From Cryptomeria japonica (lineage: Eukaryota > Streptophyta > Pinopsida > Cupressales > Cupressaceae): a DNA stretch of 64,000 nucleotides. The notes beneath the pieces are model-generated. The model was not told the origin of the DNA. It did no database searches and was given only the letters and a program-made list of their open reading frames with translations. The DNA lies in assembly GCF_030272615.1 (NCBI RefSeq), contig NC_081408.1, positions 303,773,450 through 303,837,449 of the forward strand, in the 5' to 3' direction. A program made the translations under genes and the position numbers. Each line of letters starts with the position of its first letter. The first letter of the stretch is position 1. Of this stretch, positions 11,501 to 22,049 are shown piece by piece.

Positions 11501-12826
11501 AATCTTTTAGTTCCTTCATATGAGATCATTCCTACTGAGATGATATGTGTCATCGGTTCTGAGTCCCAGTTATATGGTTCCATTTTCACATACCTTCGTG
11601 ACAATACCCTACCTCTTGATCTATCAAATAACCAACGTCGCACTTTCATTCACCAATCCTCTCGATATGTTATTTTAGCTAATATCCTATATCAGCAAGG
11701 TCTAGATGGCACTCTTCTTAGATGTTTAGAAAGCGACAAAGCTCAGATTGCGTTACATGAAGTGCATGAAGGGATATGTGGTCCACATGCTAGTGGTCCT
11801 ACCTTGGCCAAGAAACTCATCAGGACTAGATATTATTGGCCCAATATGGAAAAGGACTCATATTAGTTTGTCAAGAAATGTAAGCAATGTCAAATTCATG
11901 GAGACCTCATACATGTGCCTACACAAGAACTTCAACCAATTGCGTCTCCTTGGCCCTTTTGTCAGTGGGGACTCGATCTCATAGGCAAGATTCATCCTCC
12001 TTCTTCCAATGGTCATAAATTCATTATCACTGCCACAGAGTATTTCACAAAATGGATTGAAGTCGTGCCTCTCACACAAGTCACTGGAAAATAGATTGCT
12101 ACGTTCATCCTCAACTATATCATTTGCCAATACGGTATTCCTGTTTCCATTATCACTGATAACAAGTGTCCCTTCAAAAATTAGGATGTTCATGAACTCT
12201 GTGACCGCTTCCATATTTCTCATCATTTCTCCACACCATATTACCCCCAAGGTAATGGCCAAGTTGAGGCGTCTAATAAAACAATCCTTAAAATCCTAAA
12301 GAAGACAGTCGACAATGCTGGCCGTAATTGGCATATCCAACTTAATCCTACACTTTGGGCCTACCACACAAGTGTCCGCACACCTACAGGAGCTACACCT
12401 TATTCACTTGTCTATGGCACTGAAGCCATCTTGCCTATTGAGGTCGAGCTACCCTCTTTACAGGTCTCTTTGCAAAACATTATCAGTGATGAAGACTATA
12501 AGGTCTCTCGCTTACAAGAACTGGAACTACTAGATGAATGAAGACAAACTACTTTTAATCATCTCAAGGCTTACCAACAATGAATGAGTCACAACTACAA
12601 CCACAAAGTCAAGCCTTGCACATTTGAGGTAGGTGACTTGGTTCTCAGAGAAAACCCCAAAAATCAACAAGACAAAGAGAAGAAGGGCAAGTTCGAACTA
12701 AATTGGCTTGGTGCTTACATCATAATAGCAGCATATGGATCTAGGGCATATCAGCTCTCAACTATAGAAGATGAACCTTTGGAGGATCCTATCAACAACA
12801 TGCACCTTCACAGGTTCTACACATAG
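11501..12826 (+). pseudogene. Element B integrase
   Basis: Integrase with the zinc-binding HHCC module (HEVHEG ... CKQCQIHG) and a DDE core. The first Asp is in QWGLDLIGKI, the second in IITDNKCPF (altered after the Asp-Asn), and the Glu in PQGNGQVEASNK. The C-terminal part has the GPY/F-like fold region (LNWLGAYII) and ends HLHRFYT with TAG at 12824. It keeps the same frame as gag, about 2,508 codons upstream, with stops at 11864, about 12092, 12182, 12539 and 12581 that are mostly CAG-to-TAG or CGA-to-TGA. No chromodomain is seen. It would insert the cDNA into host DNA. Confidence 0.88.
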
Positions 12827-14514
12827 CTCTTTGGAATATCAAAAATTTCAAAAATACAAAAAATCAAAAAAAAAAAAATTTCAAAAAAAATAAAATTCAA
12901 AAATACAAACAAATCTTAAAATATAAAAATCATTACTTGGTGAAAACCTGGCAAACAGGCGCCTTGTGACAGCAAAAACATTGAAAAAAAATAAAAAAAA
13001 TAAAGAGAAATAATTTCGTCCAACGGTGAAAACCACTTCGGTGGCACCCTGGGCAAGTACCATGGTGAAAACTGGGTCACCAACATCATGTGTAGAGACA
13101 TTGCTCCTCCCTCCTTTAGGATTCTCTTTCATCCTTTCACTTTGCACACACTCACAACCTATTCATCTATAATAAACTTATCTATTCCCATCATGGCTTG
13201 TTATTGATCTACCCAAGATTGGTTAGCCATTCATAATAAACCTCCCTTTTCACCTCCCTTTCCATCCATAATAACTCAGATCCTATCTGTGGCTAGGGCA
13301 AATCCTACGTCTAGTAATGGGTGTGGAACTGAGAACATCACATGTTTCAAGGAGTATAGTTTCTTCCAGCTTCCTTCAGTCTATCTGCACACAATCCACA
13401 ATAAAGTTTCATCTTCTCCACAATAAAGTATTAGTTTCATGGATTCAGTCAATTTCAGATGTGACACAGCAACAACAATGGGCTTCAACAAATCCAATCT
13501 TTCAACAGACTCAGACAACATTATGGTTCAGTGCTATCTATCCTTTTTTTGAAAGTAAACATTGTGACCACAATCAAATAAGACTTATACAAGTGACAAG
13601 AGACACTAAAATTGAGGACTACAGTGGATGTTGGTGTCAAGTCTTGGTTTTCTTTTGATTTTATCTTTCCGGTGACATGTCTTTGACTAGAGATTCTATC
13701 TCCAGGATGTCTTTGACTAGAAAGGTGAGGATGGGGTATTGTCACCTATTTTTCTTTGCTATCTGTGGATTGTCTCTTAGTAATTCTATGACTTGTCCAA
13801 GGATATGAGGACATTGTGAGTCTAGTGTGAACTGGGGCATTCCTTGTTTGTGATTGTCTTATCTCCATGCAAATAGGTACAATGACTTTCTGGGTCAAAC
13901 ACATGCCTCGATTGTCATAACCTACTTGCCATAATAAAGCTCAATGATGATAAATCATAAGAAGCTCTTTCACTTTCATATCTTCTATCTTCCATCCCCC
14001 TTTCTTGATTGACTTCCATCATCCTCTTGAGTCCACGTAGCCTGCTATCACATGACTGAGTATAATGACACACCAAAAATATTTGCATTTCATTGCACCT
14101 GCATTACCACATATAAGCATTTCATACATACATATAGATATCACATCTTGCATACAACACATGTTAGAAAATTTTATATTCTCATCATGTAAGTAAACAT
14201 TTGTATTGTCATATCCATCTGCATTACATACATTCACATTTGCAACATGCATACACATATAAAACATAAAAGAACAAATATATTGCATTGCATCATATAC
14301 ATATTTGCATCCATATCATAAGCATCACATAAGAACATCACATCACATAAGTACACATGCATATAGCTACCACAAAGAAGAATCATCTCATATATATATA
14401 TATAAAGTGTCATGATACAATGATATCAAAAATCATATGGCTAGAATCACCCGAAGGTGTCTACATCATCATACAAAAATGGTACAATACTAATACATAG
14501 GGAGCCCTCTACGA
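12827..14514 (+). other. Element B region 3' of pol (no sense gene)
   Basis: Non-coding on both strands as far as I can see. It begins with an A-rich tract (12836-13010) made of AAAATTCAAAAATAC-like phrases, then three copies of GGTGAAAAC (near 12940, 13025 and 13062), then ordinary AT-rich sequence ending in a CATCACAT/ACATAT-rich stretch with a short TA repeat at 14392-14403. The A-rich tract has a counterpart in element F (62820-63260). From 14515 onward the minus strand is coding. Confidence 0.55.
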
Positions 14515-16474
14515 CTATGATGAACTCCCTCCCTTAGAGCTGCTTGGCCTCAATGGAATCTGAGCCCCTGAAGGACCCGCCCTAGGATCATCCCTCCTGT
14601 CCCCTCTATCTGGTGGTGGTGGAGGACCCATAACCCCACCATTAGATGCCTATCTCCTCTGGCTCCCTCCCATAGCTATCGTTGTCCGTGATGGTCTATG
14701 GAAGCTCCTCGCCCACTGATTAGCTGGAACTGCACCATAATAGAGGTCTCACTAGTAGGCAATCTCCTCCCCTACCCACAGAACATAGGCATATTCGGCC
14801 CTTGTGTCCTCTGCTGCCTATCTCCCAACCCTCAGTGCTATCTCAGCCTCTATGTAGCATTGAATGACCTGGTCTCGCTCCTACTCAGTATCTTTGAGCC
14901 ACCTCCTAAGCCTATCCCTCTCCCTCTCTAGGTCCTGGATCTCATCTGCCTATCCCTGACAGATCTCCCTCAGCTCCATTAGCTCATCCTCCTTTGCCTC
15001 AGCCCCCTGTGGCTCTACCTGTGGCTCCCCTTGTACGGGTGCCTAATCTTGTGCCTGTACCTATGTTGGTGCCTATACTGGTACCTGTCCCTGTATCTGT
15101 CCCTGTACCTGTCCCTATACCTGCACCTGCCTAGGACCCCGTGCTGTTGGCACCTATAGCGGTAATCCACCGTGATCGCTCACCACCTGAGCCTGTCTGT
15201 CCTCTCCACCCTCCCTCCATGGTACAACCCTCCTCTCTCCAACTACTCCCTTCCTCCTCCGTTAGCCTCTGCCACCATCGGCTCCATCATCATCATCATC
15301 TCCACCACCATCTCCTTCTAATAGCTCTCTTGGATTTCCCAGGCATGGGAATGGATGCTCAACCCAGTATGCTGTGTACTCGGCATCCATGCTGGCATCC
15401 TTGATCTCTGGCCACATGTCCCAGGGTAGGGGCATCATCTCTACAAGCTGTGTAATAGCCTGATCATATGATAATAGGGGCCCAAACTGCGCCTGATCTC
15501 TGACAGTCCATGCATACATGCCTGAACCCCGTGGCATCCGCTAAATCCTACCAAAATGCCTGCCAACCCTGTCTACAAGCTGCCTCTCCAACACATAGGG
15601 CGTTCACCCAATCAGGTACCTGCTCTGGAAGGTGTAGGGAAGCTCTACTGCATCATCCTCCCACTGCTCACATCCTAGGCATGGCCTCCATATGACCACA
15701 TCAATATCATCTATCACCCGCCGCTAGTGCTCTAACTTGCCAATCCGTGGCTGTGAGGTGATCATGTCGTACAAGTGAACAAAACTGTGCCCGTGACCTT
15801 TGCCTCTGAAATGTATCAGTCTCATCACTAGTAGATGCTCATCACCCTATAGCCCAATCCCACTGACCCGTGGTACACAAACTGATGCAGCTCATAGTAC
15901 AGGTGTGCTAGCACACACAGTCCCTAGGCATATCTGGTGTGCTGTGTCACCAGTGTCTCCAATGCTCCTCCCTAGCCCATAGCCAACCCTTGTGTCACTC
16001 TATCAGGACATAGGAACCCACTGATCGCTCCTCCTATCACTGCTAGTAGCGCCAATCCTATAGCAGTCATAGTGTCCCAAGCCACATGTCCTACCCTCAT
16101 CTCCAATCTTGGGTCCTGGAACACTCATCTCAGGGCCTCCCTGTCTCCATCTCGATCATAGGGAATTATCTCCCCATCAATCAGTATCCTCAAGATCCTG
16201 TATACATCCTCAAGGGTGACTTTCATCTCACCCATTGACAAATGAAATGTACATGTCTCAGAGTGCCACCTCTCCGCCAATGCAGTCAGCAGTCCCATGT
16301 TCGCCGGAAACTCAGGCACATACAGAACATGTCTTAAACCCATAGCCTCAATAGTAGCTCGGTCCTCGAAGGTTAGCTCAGGTCGCAATCTCTGAGTCGA
16401 CGGGAATCTCTCTCGTGACTCCAACATTGGCAAATACTCCTACAATCAAGCAAATCAATCATGTCAGTCATAGT

Positions 16475-16760
16475 GGCATTCACTGTTCATCACAAAATGC
16501 TACTTTTTTTATCTAAATGCATATGGCATTCTATCCTAGTGACACTCACTGTTCATCACAAATTATTGCTATCTATCCTCGTGACACTCATTGTTCATCA
16601 CAAAGTGTTGCTATCTATCCTAGTGGTACTCCTTGTTCATCACAAAGTACTACGTGTTATGCACTCCCTATTCATCACAAAGTGTTGCTCACATTTGCAC
16701 TCACTGTTCATCACAAAGTGTTGCTCACATTTGCACTCACTGTTCATCACAAAGTGCATT
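16475..16760. repeat. GTTCATCACAAAGTG tandem repeat
   Basis: Eight or so copies of a unit built on CACTCACTGTTCATCACAAA. The spacing is about 35-50 bases at the left and becomes regular (about 36 bases) at the right, where two units are near-identical (TGTTGCTCACATTTGCACTC). Short plus-strand frames here are products of the repeat, not genes. Confidence 0.8.
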
Positions 16761-16865
16761 GATCTATTCTAGTCTTCCCTAGAGGACCTACTTGAGTGTA
16801 TCTTCTCAGCAGCTTATCCAATCGACAGCGTATGTTCATCACAGAACTGCCGATTTGACCTAGAA

Positions 16866-17135
16866 GACACAAACGCGCTTTCCTGACATAAACGTGCTTA
16901 AAGACTGCACAAATGCATCTGAAAAACATAGACGTGCCTGAAAGACACAGACGTGCCTATGCTCTGTATAGACGTGCCTAGGTGACATAGATGTGCCTTC
17001 TTGGCATAGATGAGCCTCCACATCATAGACGCAATCACATTCATCACAGACGCATTTTCTGACATAGACGTGCCTAGCACAAACACAGACACACCTCGCG
17101 GGCATAGATGCGCTTGGCACCAACACAGATGCGCC
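16866..17135 (-). repeat. GCGTCTGTG motif cluster 3, inverted
   Basis: About 14 copies of CACAGACGC-like words on the plus strand (CATAGACGTGC, CACAGACGTGC, CATAGATGCGC, CACAGATGCGC and others), spaced about 15-25 bases. Read on the minus strand they are the same GCGTCTGTG motif as in the leader clusters at 3256-3418 and 4646-4830. The array sits inside the intron of the antisense gene. Confidence 0.75.
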
Positions 17136-17307
17136 TGGACACTTTTTGGACCCTATTCTAAGTGCATTTATTAGCCTATCTACCATGCATTGATGACAAC
17201 AATAAATGCATCAAATTACGAGGCAGTTTTGTGGTACTTACTGGCTCTCCTACCTCTACTGGCCTTTGGAATTGGCGAACACGATCGAATCTATGAACAA
17301 AGCCCAT

Positions 17308-17638
17308 TGCTGTTGACTACTGTTGCTTTATTTTCACTTTGCACTCTGCTCTCGTGGATGTGTAGATGACAATGAGGATGTATTTTCCCCCATGGTTTAT
17401 CTTATAGTCTACCCTAGCCCTAGCCCTCGTTTCTCGAGTCGATCTTCTTTATCCCATGACTCTGTCACTTTATCTGGTCAGTCCATTCTAGCCTCTCTTT
17501 CTTATCGAGAGATTGTCTACGATCTTTCCAGACATTTTCATCCAATCTCTTGAGGGGGCATATCATTCCCATCTTGGGGCAACTCTATATCAGTTCATAT
17601 TATCTTCTTTGAAACAACGCAACAAGCTGCATTGCCTC
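17308..17638. other. Element B segment between antisense gene and PPT (no gene)
   Basis: Short non-coding stretch holding the possible antisense promoter. A purine-rich GAGGGGGCATATC near 17551 may be an auxiliary polypurine tract. A 76-codon plus-strand frame has no family signature. Confidence 0.45.
17401..17407 (-). promoter_or_regulatory. Possible TATA box of the antisense gene
   Basis: CTATAAG on the minus strand, about 95 bases upstream of the exon 1 ATG (17307) and about 250 bases inside the 3' LTR boundary. Position and sequence fit a plant promoter, but no other promoter element supports it. Confidence 0.3.
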
Positions 17639-17652
17639 AAAGAGGGGCAAAA
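17639..17652 (+). other. Element B polypurine tract
   Basis: AAAGAGGGGCAAAA lies directly before the 3' LTR, the position from which plus-strand DNA synthesis is primed. Confidence 0.8.
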
Positions 17653-18403
17653 TGTAGACACCTAAAATTGTCCAGTCTAATTAAACAAATATTTTATTTA
17701 TTTAATTATCTAAGCTTAATTCTTCTATTAATTAAATAAATCTTTATTTATTTAATTAATTCATTTATCCTCTTCTAGCCTTATTTCTCATTTAAATAAA
17801 TTATCCTTTTCCTAAATTAAATAAATATCTTATTTATTTAATTATCCCACTTCTTCTATTAATTAAATAAATCTTTATTTATTTAATTAATTCATTAACC
17901 TTTTCTGCTCATGACACATGTCATTCATCTCTTAATTCCTACACTACCTACCCCTTTCATTATTTTATTATTTCTCTTACCTACCCTCTAATCATAGCCG
18001 ACCTCCTTTTACACCTCTCAATCTTATCCCTCCATTTCATATTGTGTATTCTATTTAAGGAGATGCTTCCTTCATTATCAAACCCTAACTAATGAACTAC
18101 TTGATCAATTGACTACACTACGATCCTACTTACAACCACATTCCATTCTTTGTTGAGCTCTTGTGCCCATAAAATCTGAGAGCAAACATATCAAGCAAGA
18201 TCAATGGAGATAGGAAGAATGGAGATCCAAAATCTATTGGACATGTGATGGTATAATCTTTGTGATTTTGTTTGATTTGCATTGTCTTAGGTAATCTTCA
18301 TATGTTATGGTGGATCTTTGTTGTTGTTAGGCTAGGGTTTTGTGGTTGAATTCATTTAGCCTCTCAATATTGTTATTATTGTTATCCATTTTCACCATAT
18401 ACA
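17653..18403 (+). repeat. Element B 3' LTR
   Basis: 751 bp, TGTAGACACC to ATATACA, colinear with the 5' LTR and differing from it at about 20 positions by eye. Followed by ACAAG, the target-site copy. Confidence 0.93.
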
Positions 18404-18754
18404 ACAAGTATTTGGAGATAGTGAGTTGGTTGTTAACCATATTGGAGCCCAAAGTATAGCAAATAACAACCTACTCAAATCTTACAAACACATTGTTTGG
18501 GATTTGATTGAAGGATTTGAGGCCTTCGATATCCAGATCATTCCTAGTGTTCAGAACAAGCATGTCGATAGGCTTGTAGTGGTTGGTGCTCAGTTTGACA
18601 TACTAGCGCATGTTGCAAGTGAAAAGGAGAAACACATCGGGCTTGTTGTGAGGCCTATTGTCCTAGACAATCAAGTGAATTGGCAAGTGTTTGAAAGTGA
18701 TCAACAGATTGTCAACTTCTTGCAAAATGAAGCAAAATTTTTTCCCAAAAATTA
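18404..18754 (+). pseudogene. Element A additional RNase H, C-terminal half
   Basis: Begins with the last bases of the split codon and reads VFGDSELVVNHI, containing the third catalytic Asp. It continues to the IPSVQNKHVDRLVV segment, where the fourth catalytic Asp (HVDRL) is kept, then the conserved tail NWQVFESDQQIVNFL. The open frame is 109 codons, ended by TAG. It is the direct continuation of the half at 2130-2353. Confidence 0.85.
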
Positions 18755-19943
18755 GTCTAAGCTAGAAGACCAGTATGGAGATCAAATCATGCAACTCAAC
18801 TCCAACAAACTACCTAAAGGTCTACTTACCTTGGAAGGCATTTTGAAATCGGATGATCAGTTGAAGAAGAAAATGAACTTGGTTGAGAAGAGAGGTGATT
18901 ACAAGCCAGTTGTTGTTGCTGAGGGTAGGTCCTTGAACTTGGGTAAGGTGTGTTCCTCAACTGAGAAAGAGGCCTTTGTTGATCTTTGCCAACAATATGA
19001 TGACATAATTGCTTGGACCTATGAAGACTTGAAGGGTTTTGACCCTAGCTTAGCCTAGCATATCATATAGCTAAAATTGGATGCAAAGAAAATTAAACAA
19101 ACACAAAGGCCAATTAAACCCAAAATTGAGCCACTAATGAGGAAGGAGTTGACCAAGCTCATAGAAGCCAATATCATCTTCCCTATGAAGCACTCCTCTT
19201 GGGTGGCCAAACTTGTCCCTGTAAGGAAGAAGAATGGGGAGATCAAACTATGTGTATACTTTAGGGATCTCAATAGAGCCTCCCTTAAAGATAACTATCC
19301 TCTTCCCTCTATGGAGAACATTCTCCAAAAGGTCAGTGGCTCAGAAAAATTTTCATTCTTGGATGGGTATTCAGGCTACAATCAGATCTTGGTCCAAGAA
19401 TTAGACCAATACAAGACTACATTTACTACTAAGTGGGGTACCTATGCTTATTATAAAATGCCCTTTGGGCTAACCAATGTAGGTGCCATGTTCCAAAGAG
19501 AAATGGACATGGATTTCAAGGGTGTATTAGCAAATTTTGTGCTTGTATACCTTAATGAAATAGCTATTTATTCGAAGCATGCATCTGACCATCTTGGTCA
19601 TCTTGAGCAGGTGTTCATGAAATACAAGGAGTATGGTGTGTCCTTGAACCCTATCAAGTGTGTGTTTTCTACTGATCAAGGAATATTGCTAGGACACATT
19701 GTATCCAAGGAGGGTTTGACCATTGATCCAGAGCGAGTGGAGGCTATTCTTTCTCTTCCACTCCCTAGTCACAAGAAAGGATTGCAAAGTTTCCTTGGTA
19801 GGATCAACTTTGTGAGGAGGTTCATTGCCAGCCTTTCCACCATGGTAAAACCCCTGACTTCCATGCTGAGGAAAAAATTGGCTTTTAGTTGGACCAAGGA
19901 GGGAAGGGTCAGTTTCAAAGCAATCGAACAAGCAATTGCTTAG
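18755..19943 (+). pseudogene. Element A reverse transcriptase
   Basis: The connector LPKGLLTLEGILKSDDQLKK and the entry block IIAWTYEDLKGFDPSLA precede a full RT palm: WVAKLVPVRKKNGEIKLCVYF, RDLNRASLKDNYPLPSM, FLDGYSGYNQILV, YYKMPFGLTNVGAMFQR. The catalytic box reads VYLNEIAIYS, with both aspartates of the usual YxDD lost, so polymerase activity would be absent. Stops at 18754, about 19056 and 19941 break the frame. The thumb and connection (SFLGRINFVRRFI) are present. Confidence 0.88.
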
Positions 19944-20371
19944 GCCCCTACCCTTGTCAATCCTAATTATGAAAGGAGTTTTATCCTCTATACCTTTAGA
20001 GGAGAATCCAGTATCTCAGTTGTCCTAACATATCTGAATGATGACAATTTGGAGCAACCTATTTCTTTCTTTAGTGAAGGGACAAAGGACTATGAGATAA
20101 GTACAAATACATAGAAAAGAAAGTCCTCACTATTGTAAGGGCATTAAAAAAGTTTAGGTACATGTTGTCCAGCAACAGGATTCAACTCTTAGTTCCACAT
20201 GCAAGTATCAAGGATTTCCTCATAAACAAGGACATCAGTGAGAAGAGGGTTGGGTGGATAACCAAGGTCATGGAGTATGACATCAACATCAAGATCACCA
20301 AGCTTCTAAGAGGCAGGGGCCTATGTGAATAGCTTGTCTCATCTTCTAAGACTACTTGAGAGGTTGCCCTT
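19944..20371 (+). pseudogene. Element A RT-linked RNase H and connection
   Basis: After the stop at 19941 the homology continues with APTLVNPNYERSFILYTF and the EQPISFFSEGTKDYE segment, then, after a frameshift near 20100, with VRALKKFRYMLSSN-like sequence. Catalytic aspartates are not evident, and the region is too decayed to assign boundaries exactly. Confidence 0.6.
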
Positions 20372-21663
20372 GTGTTACAAGAAGATCAACCAACTCACAA
20401 CAACACCCAATTCAGTTGGGTGAGCGACATGACCACCTTCTTAATGGAAGTTAGATACCCCCAAGGTCTAGATTGGACCAAAAGAAGGTATTTTAGGTTA
20501 CACTCCATTCCCTATGTCTTAGTGAATGACACTCTTTTCCACAAAGACTCCAATGGAGTCTTACTAAGATGAATAGAGAAAAGCCAAGTTAGCAGACTGT
20601 TAGAGGAATTTCATGATGGCTCTTCAGGGGGCCACTTCTCTGCAAGGACTAAGACTATCAAAATAATGAGGACCAGTTATTACTAGCCATCCTTATTCAG
20701 TGACTCACATAAATGGGTGAAGAATTGCAAGAAATGTGCTCTGTTCTCTAGGAAGTAAAGACTAGTTACCCTACCTCTTCATCCCATCCAAGTAGATCAA
20801 CCATTCACCCAATGGGGTTTAGAATTAATTAGCATGATAAACCCACCTTCTAGTGTTGGCCATAAGTGGATCTTGGCCGCAACAAATTACTTCACTAGGT
20901 GGACAGAGGTAGTTGCATTGAGGGATGCCATTGAGGCCTCAATGTTGGAATTCATTGAGGAAATTATGATAAGATTCAGTGTTCCCTCCACCATTATATT
21001 AGACAATTCTAGGGTATTTGTTGGAACCCAAATCAGTTTTGGGTAGTTAAGCATGTCATATATTTGAAGACATCATCTAGCTACTACCCTCAGGGTAATG
21101 GCTTAGCTGAATTTTCCAACAAGAACCTCATCAGGATAGTTAATAGAACAATTGAAGACAATCAGAGGGCATGGCATATTAAGTTGAAGACAACGTTAAG
21201 GGCTGATAGGATCGCACCTAAGAGGGTGATCAGTTACTCCCCTTTCATGCTAATATATGGGAAGGAAGAAAGACTCCCAACTTCCCTAGAGTTACCCTCT
21301 ATTGAGCTAGCACATCGACTGGAATTGATAGAAAATGATGCCATGACACTAAGGCTAGCAGAGTTGATGGAGCTAGAGGAGGTTAGAAATCGGGCTATGC
21401 ATACACTTAAGACTTATCAAGAGTAGGTCAAGAAATTTTTTGACAAAAAGGTGACTAATAGGGTCTTCAAAGAGGGAGATCTAGTTCTCAAGTGGGATGC
21501 AGACAGAGCCAAAGATGGGTGACACTCCAAGTTTGATGCTATCTGGAATGGCCCATATGTCATCACTAGTTGCAAGGAGGCCAATGCATTTCATCTCTCC
21601 AAGCTTGATGATAAAGTTCATCCAATCCCAGTGAATGGGATTCATCTCAAGCCCTCCTTTTGA
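20372..21663 (+). pseudogene. Element A integrase
   Basis: Zinc-binding region with HDGSSGGHFSARTKT and CKKCALFS, then the core: QWGLELISMINPPSSVGHK (catalytic Asp replaced by Glu), ILDNSRVF (second Asp kept), and after a frameshift near 21046 SYYPQGNGLAEFSNKN, with the Glu in place. The C-terminal part, KEGDLVLKWDADRAKDG ... AIWNGPYVITS, ends GIHLKPSF. Multiple stops and two frames are used. Integrase would insert element cDNA; this copy cannot. Confidence 0.82.
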
Positions 21664-22049
21664 AGAGGGTTTTGATAGCCTTGTAAATATTAGACTGTTG
21701 TTTTTCTTTCATAAGTGCCTATGCACATTCCACATTCTCCTTAAGAGGGTGTGCGCTCTAGTTTCTATTTTTCCTCCAACTGATGGCACACACATGTTTT
21801 GGGTCTTTTCAATGACTCATTGCCTAATAGATGCTTAAGGGTTCTGGACTTCATGTGTAGTAGGCAAGAATCCCGCATAAATCAACAAAAATGTTGTCAT
21901 TTTATGACACCCTTGGTCCATCACTAAGAACTGATTAGAGATATGTTCCATGGACCAATGCAGCCCCAATTGATCAAGGAGAGAAGAATAATGAAGTGTG
22001 CACTATTTCCTTTTCTGGAGGAAGTTCCTTCCTTGGCCTTTTCTTCTTC

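Larger units (their letters stand above)
16440..17241 (-). other. Predicted intron of the antisense PMD gene
   Basis: 802-base intron read on the minus strand from GTAAGT (17241-17236) to TTGTAG (16445-16440). Splicing joins exon 1 and exon 2 in phase without a stop at the junction. It contains two repeat arrays (16475-16760 and 16866-17135). Because the gene is antisense to the genomic RNA, this intron would not be recognised in the RNA that is reverse transcribed, which explains how it could persist through transposition. Confidence 0.65.
14515..17307 (-). pseudogene. Antisense plant mobile domain (PMD) gene, two exons
   Basis: Gene on the strand opposite to pol. Exon 1 is 17307-17242 (22 codons from ATG, MGFVHRFDRVRQ...). 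A predicted GT-AG intron (17241-16440) has a GTAAGT donor and TTGTAG acceptor and joins in phase. Exon 2 runs 16439-14515. Exon 2 opens EYLPMLESRERFPS and carries plant mobile domain hallmarks: LLTALAERWHSETCTFHLS, MGEMKVTLEDVYRIL, AVIGGAISGFLCPD, VLAHLYYELHQFVYHG, and ELPYTFQSRYLIG. The C-terminus has an Asp run, a Gln-Val-rich repeat, a coiled coil (ELREICQ, DLERERDRLRRWLKD) and a Pro-rich end (GGVMGPPPPPDRGD). Expected length is about 660 residues, normal for PMD proteins. Damage: one indel near 15840 and numerous stops, mostly TAG at Trp or Gln positions. PMD proteins (Pfam PF10536; Arabidopsis MAIN and MAIL1) act in gene silencing and development; its role here is unknown. Confidence 0.85.
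2354..18403 (+). mobile_element. Element B: 16-kb Tat-like Ty3 element carrying an antisense gene
   Basis: Complete LTR retrotransposon bounded by two 751-bp LTRs. The flanks are GCAAG at 2349-2353 and ACAAG at 18404-18408, a 5-bp target duplication with one mismatch. Removing the element and one duplication restores the aRNH frame of element A across the site. Order: LTR, PBS, 2.2-kb leader, gag, PR, G-patch, RT, RNH, aRNH, INT, then a 4.8-kb region with an antisense PMD gene, PPT, LTR. The two LTRs differ at about 20 of 751 positions by my hand alignment, with no indels, so the insertion is neither very recent nor ancient. RNH followed by aRNH and INT is the order known for the Tat group. 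Confidence 0.93.
18404..21663 (+). mobile_element. Element A, downstream fragment (Ty3/gypsy)
   Basis: Continuation of element A after the B insertion: C-terminal half of aRNH, RT, RNH and INT. Frames are 0 for aRNH and RT, then shift in RNH and again in INT. The RT active site reads YLNE instead of Y-x-D-D, and the first integrase Asp is Glu (QWGLELI), so the element is dead by several independent lesions. No 3' LTR could be proved because the 5' copy is outside the window. Confidence 0.85.

Noticed and set aside
16475-16760. CRISPR-like repeat array
   Set aside because: The units are contiguous and drift in length, there are no unique spacers of fixed size, and the context is a plant retrotransposon.
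16461-16772. Frame of 103 codons with repeated histidine/valine blocks
   Set aside because: Created by the GTTCATCACAAA tandem repeat and lies in the predicted antisense intron.
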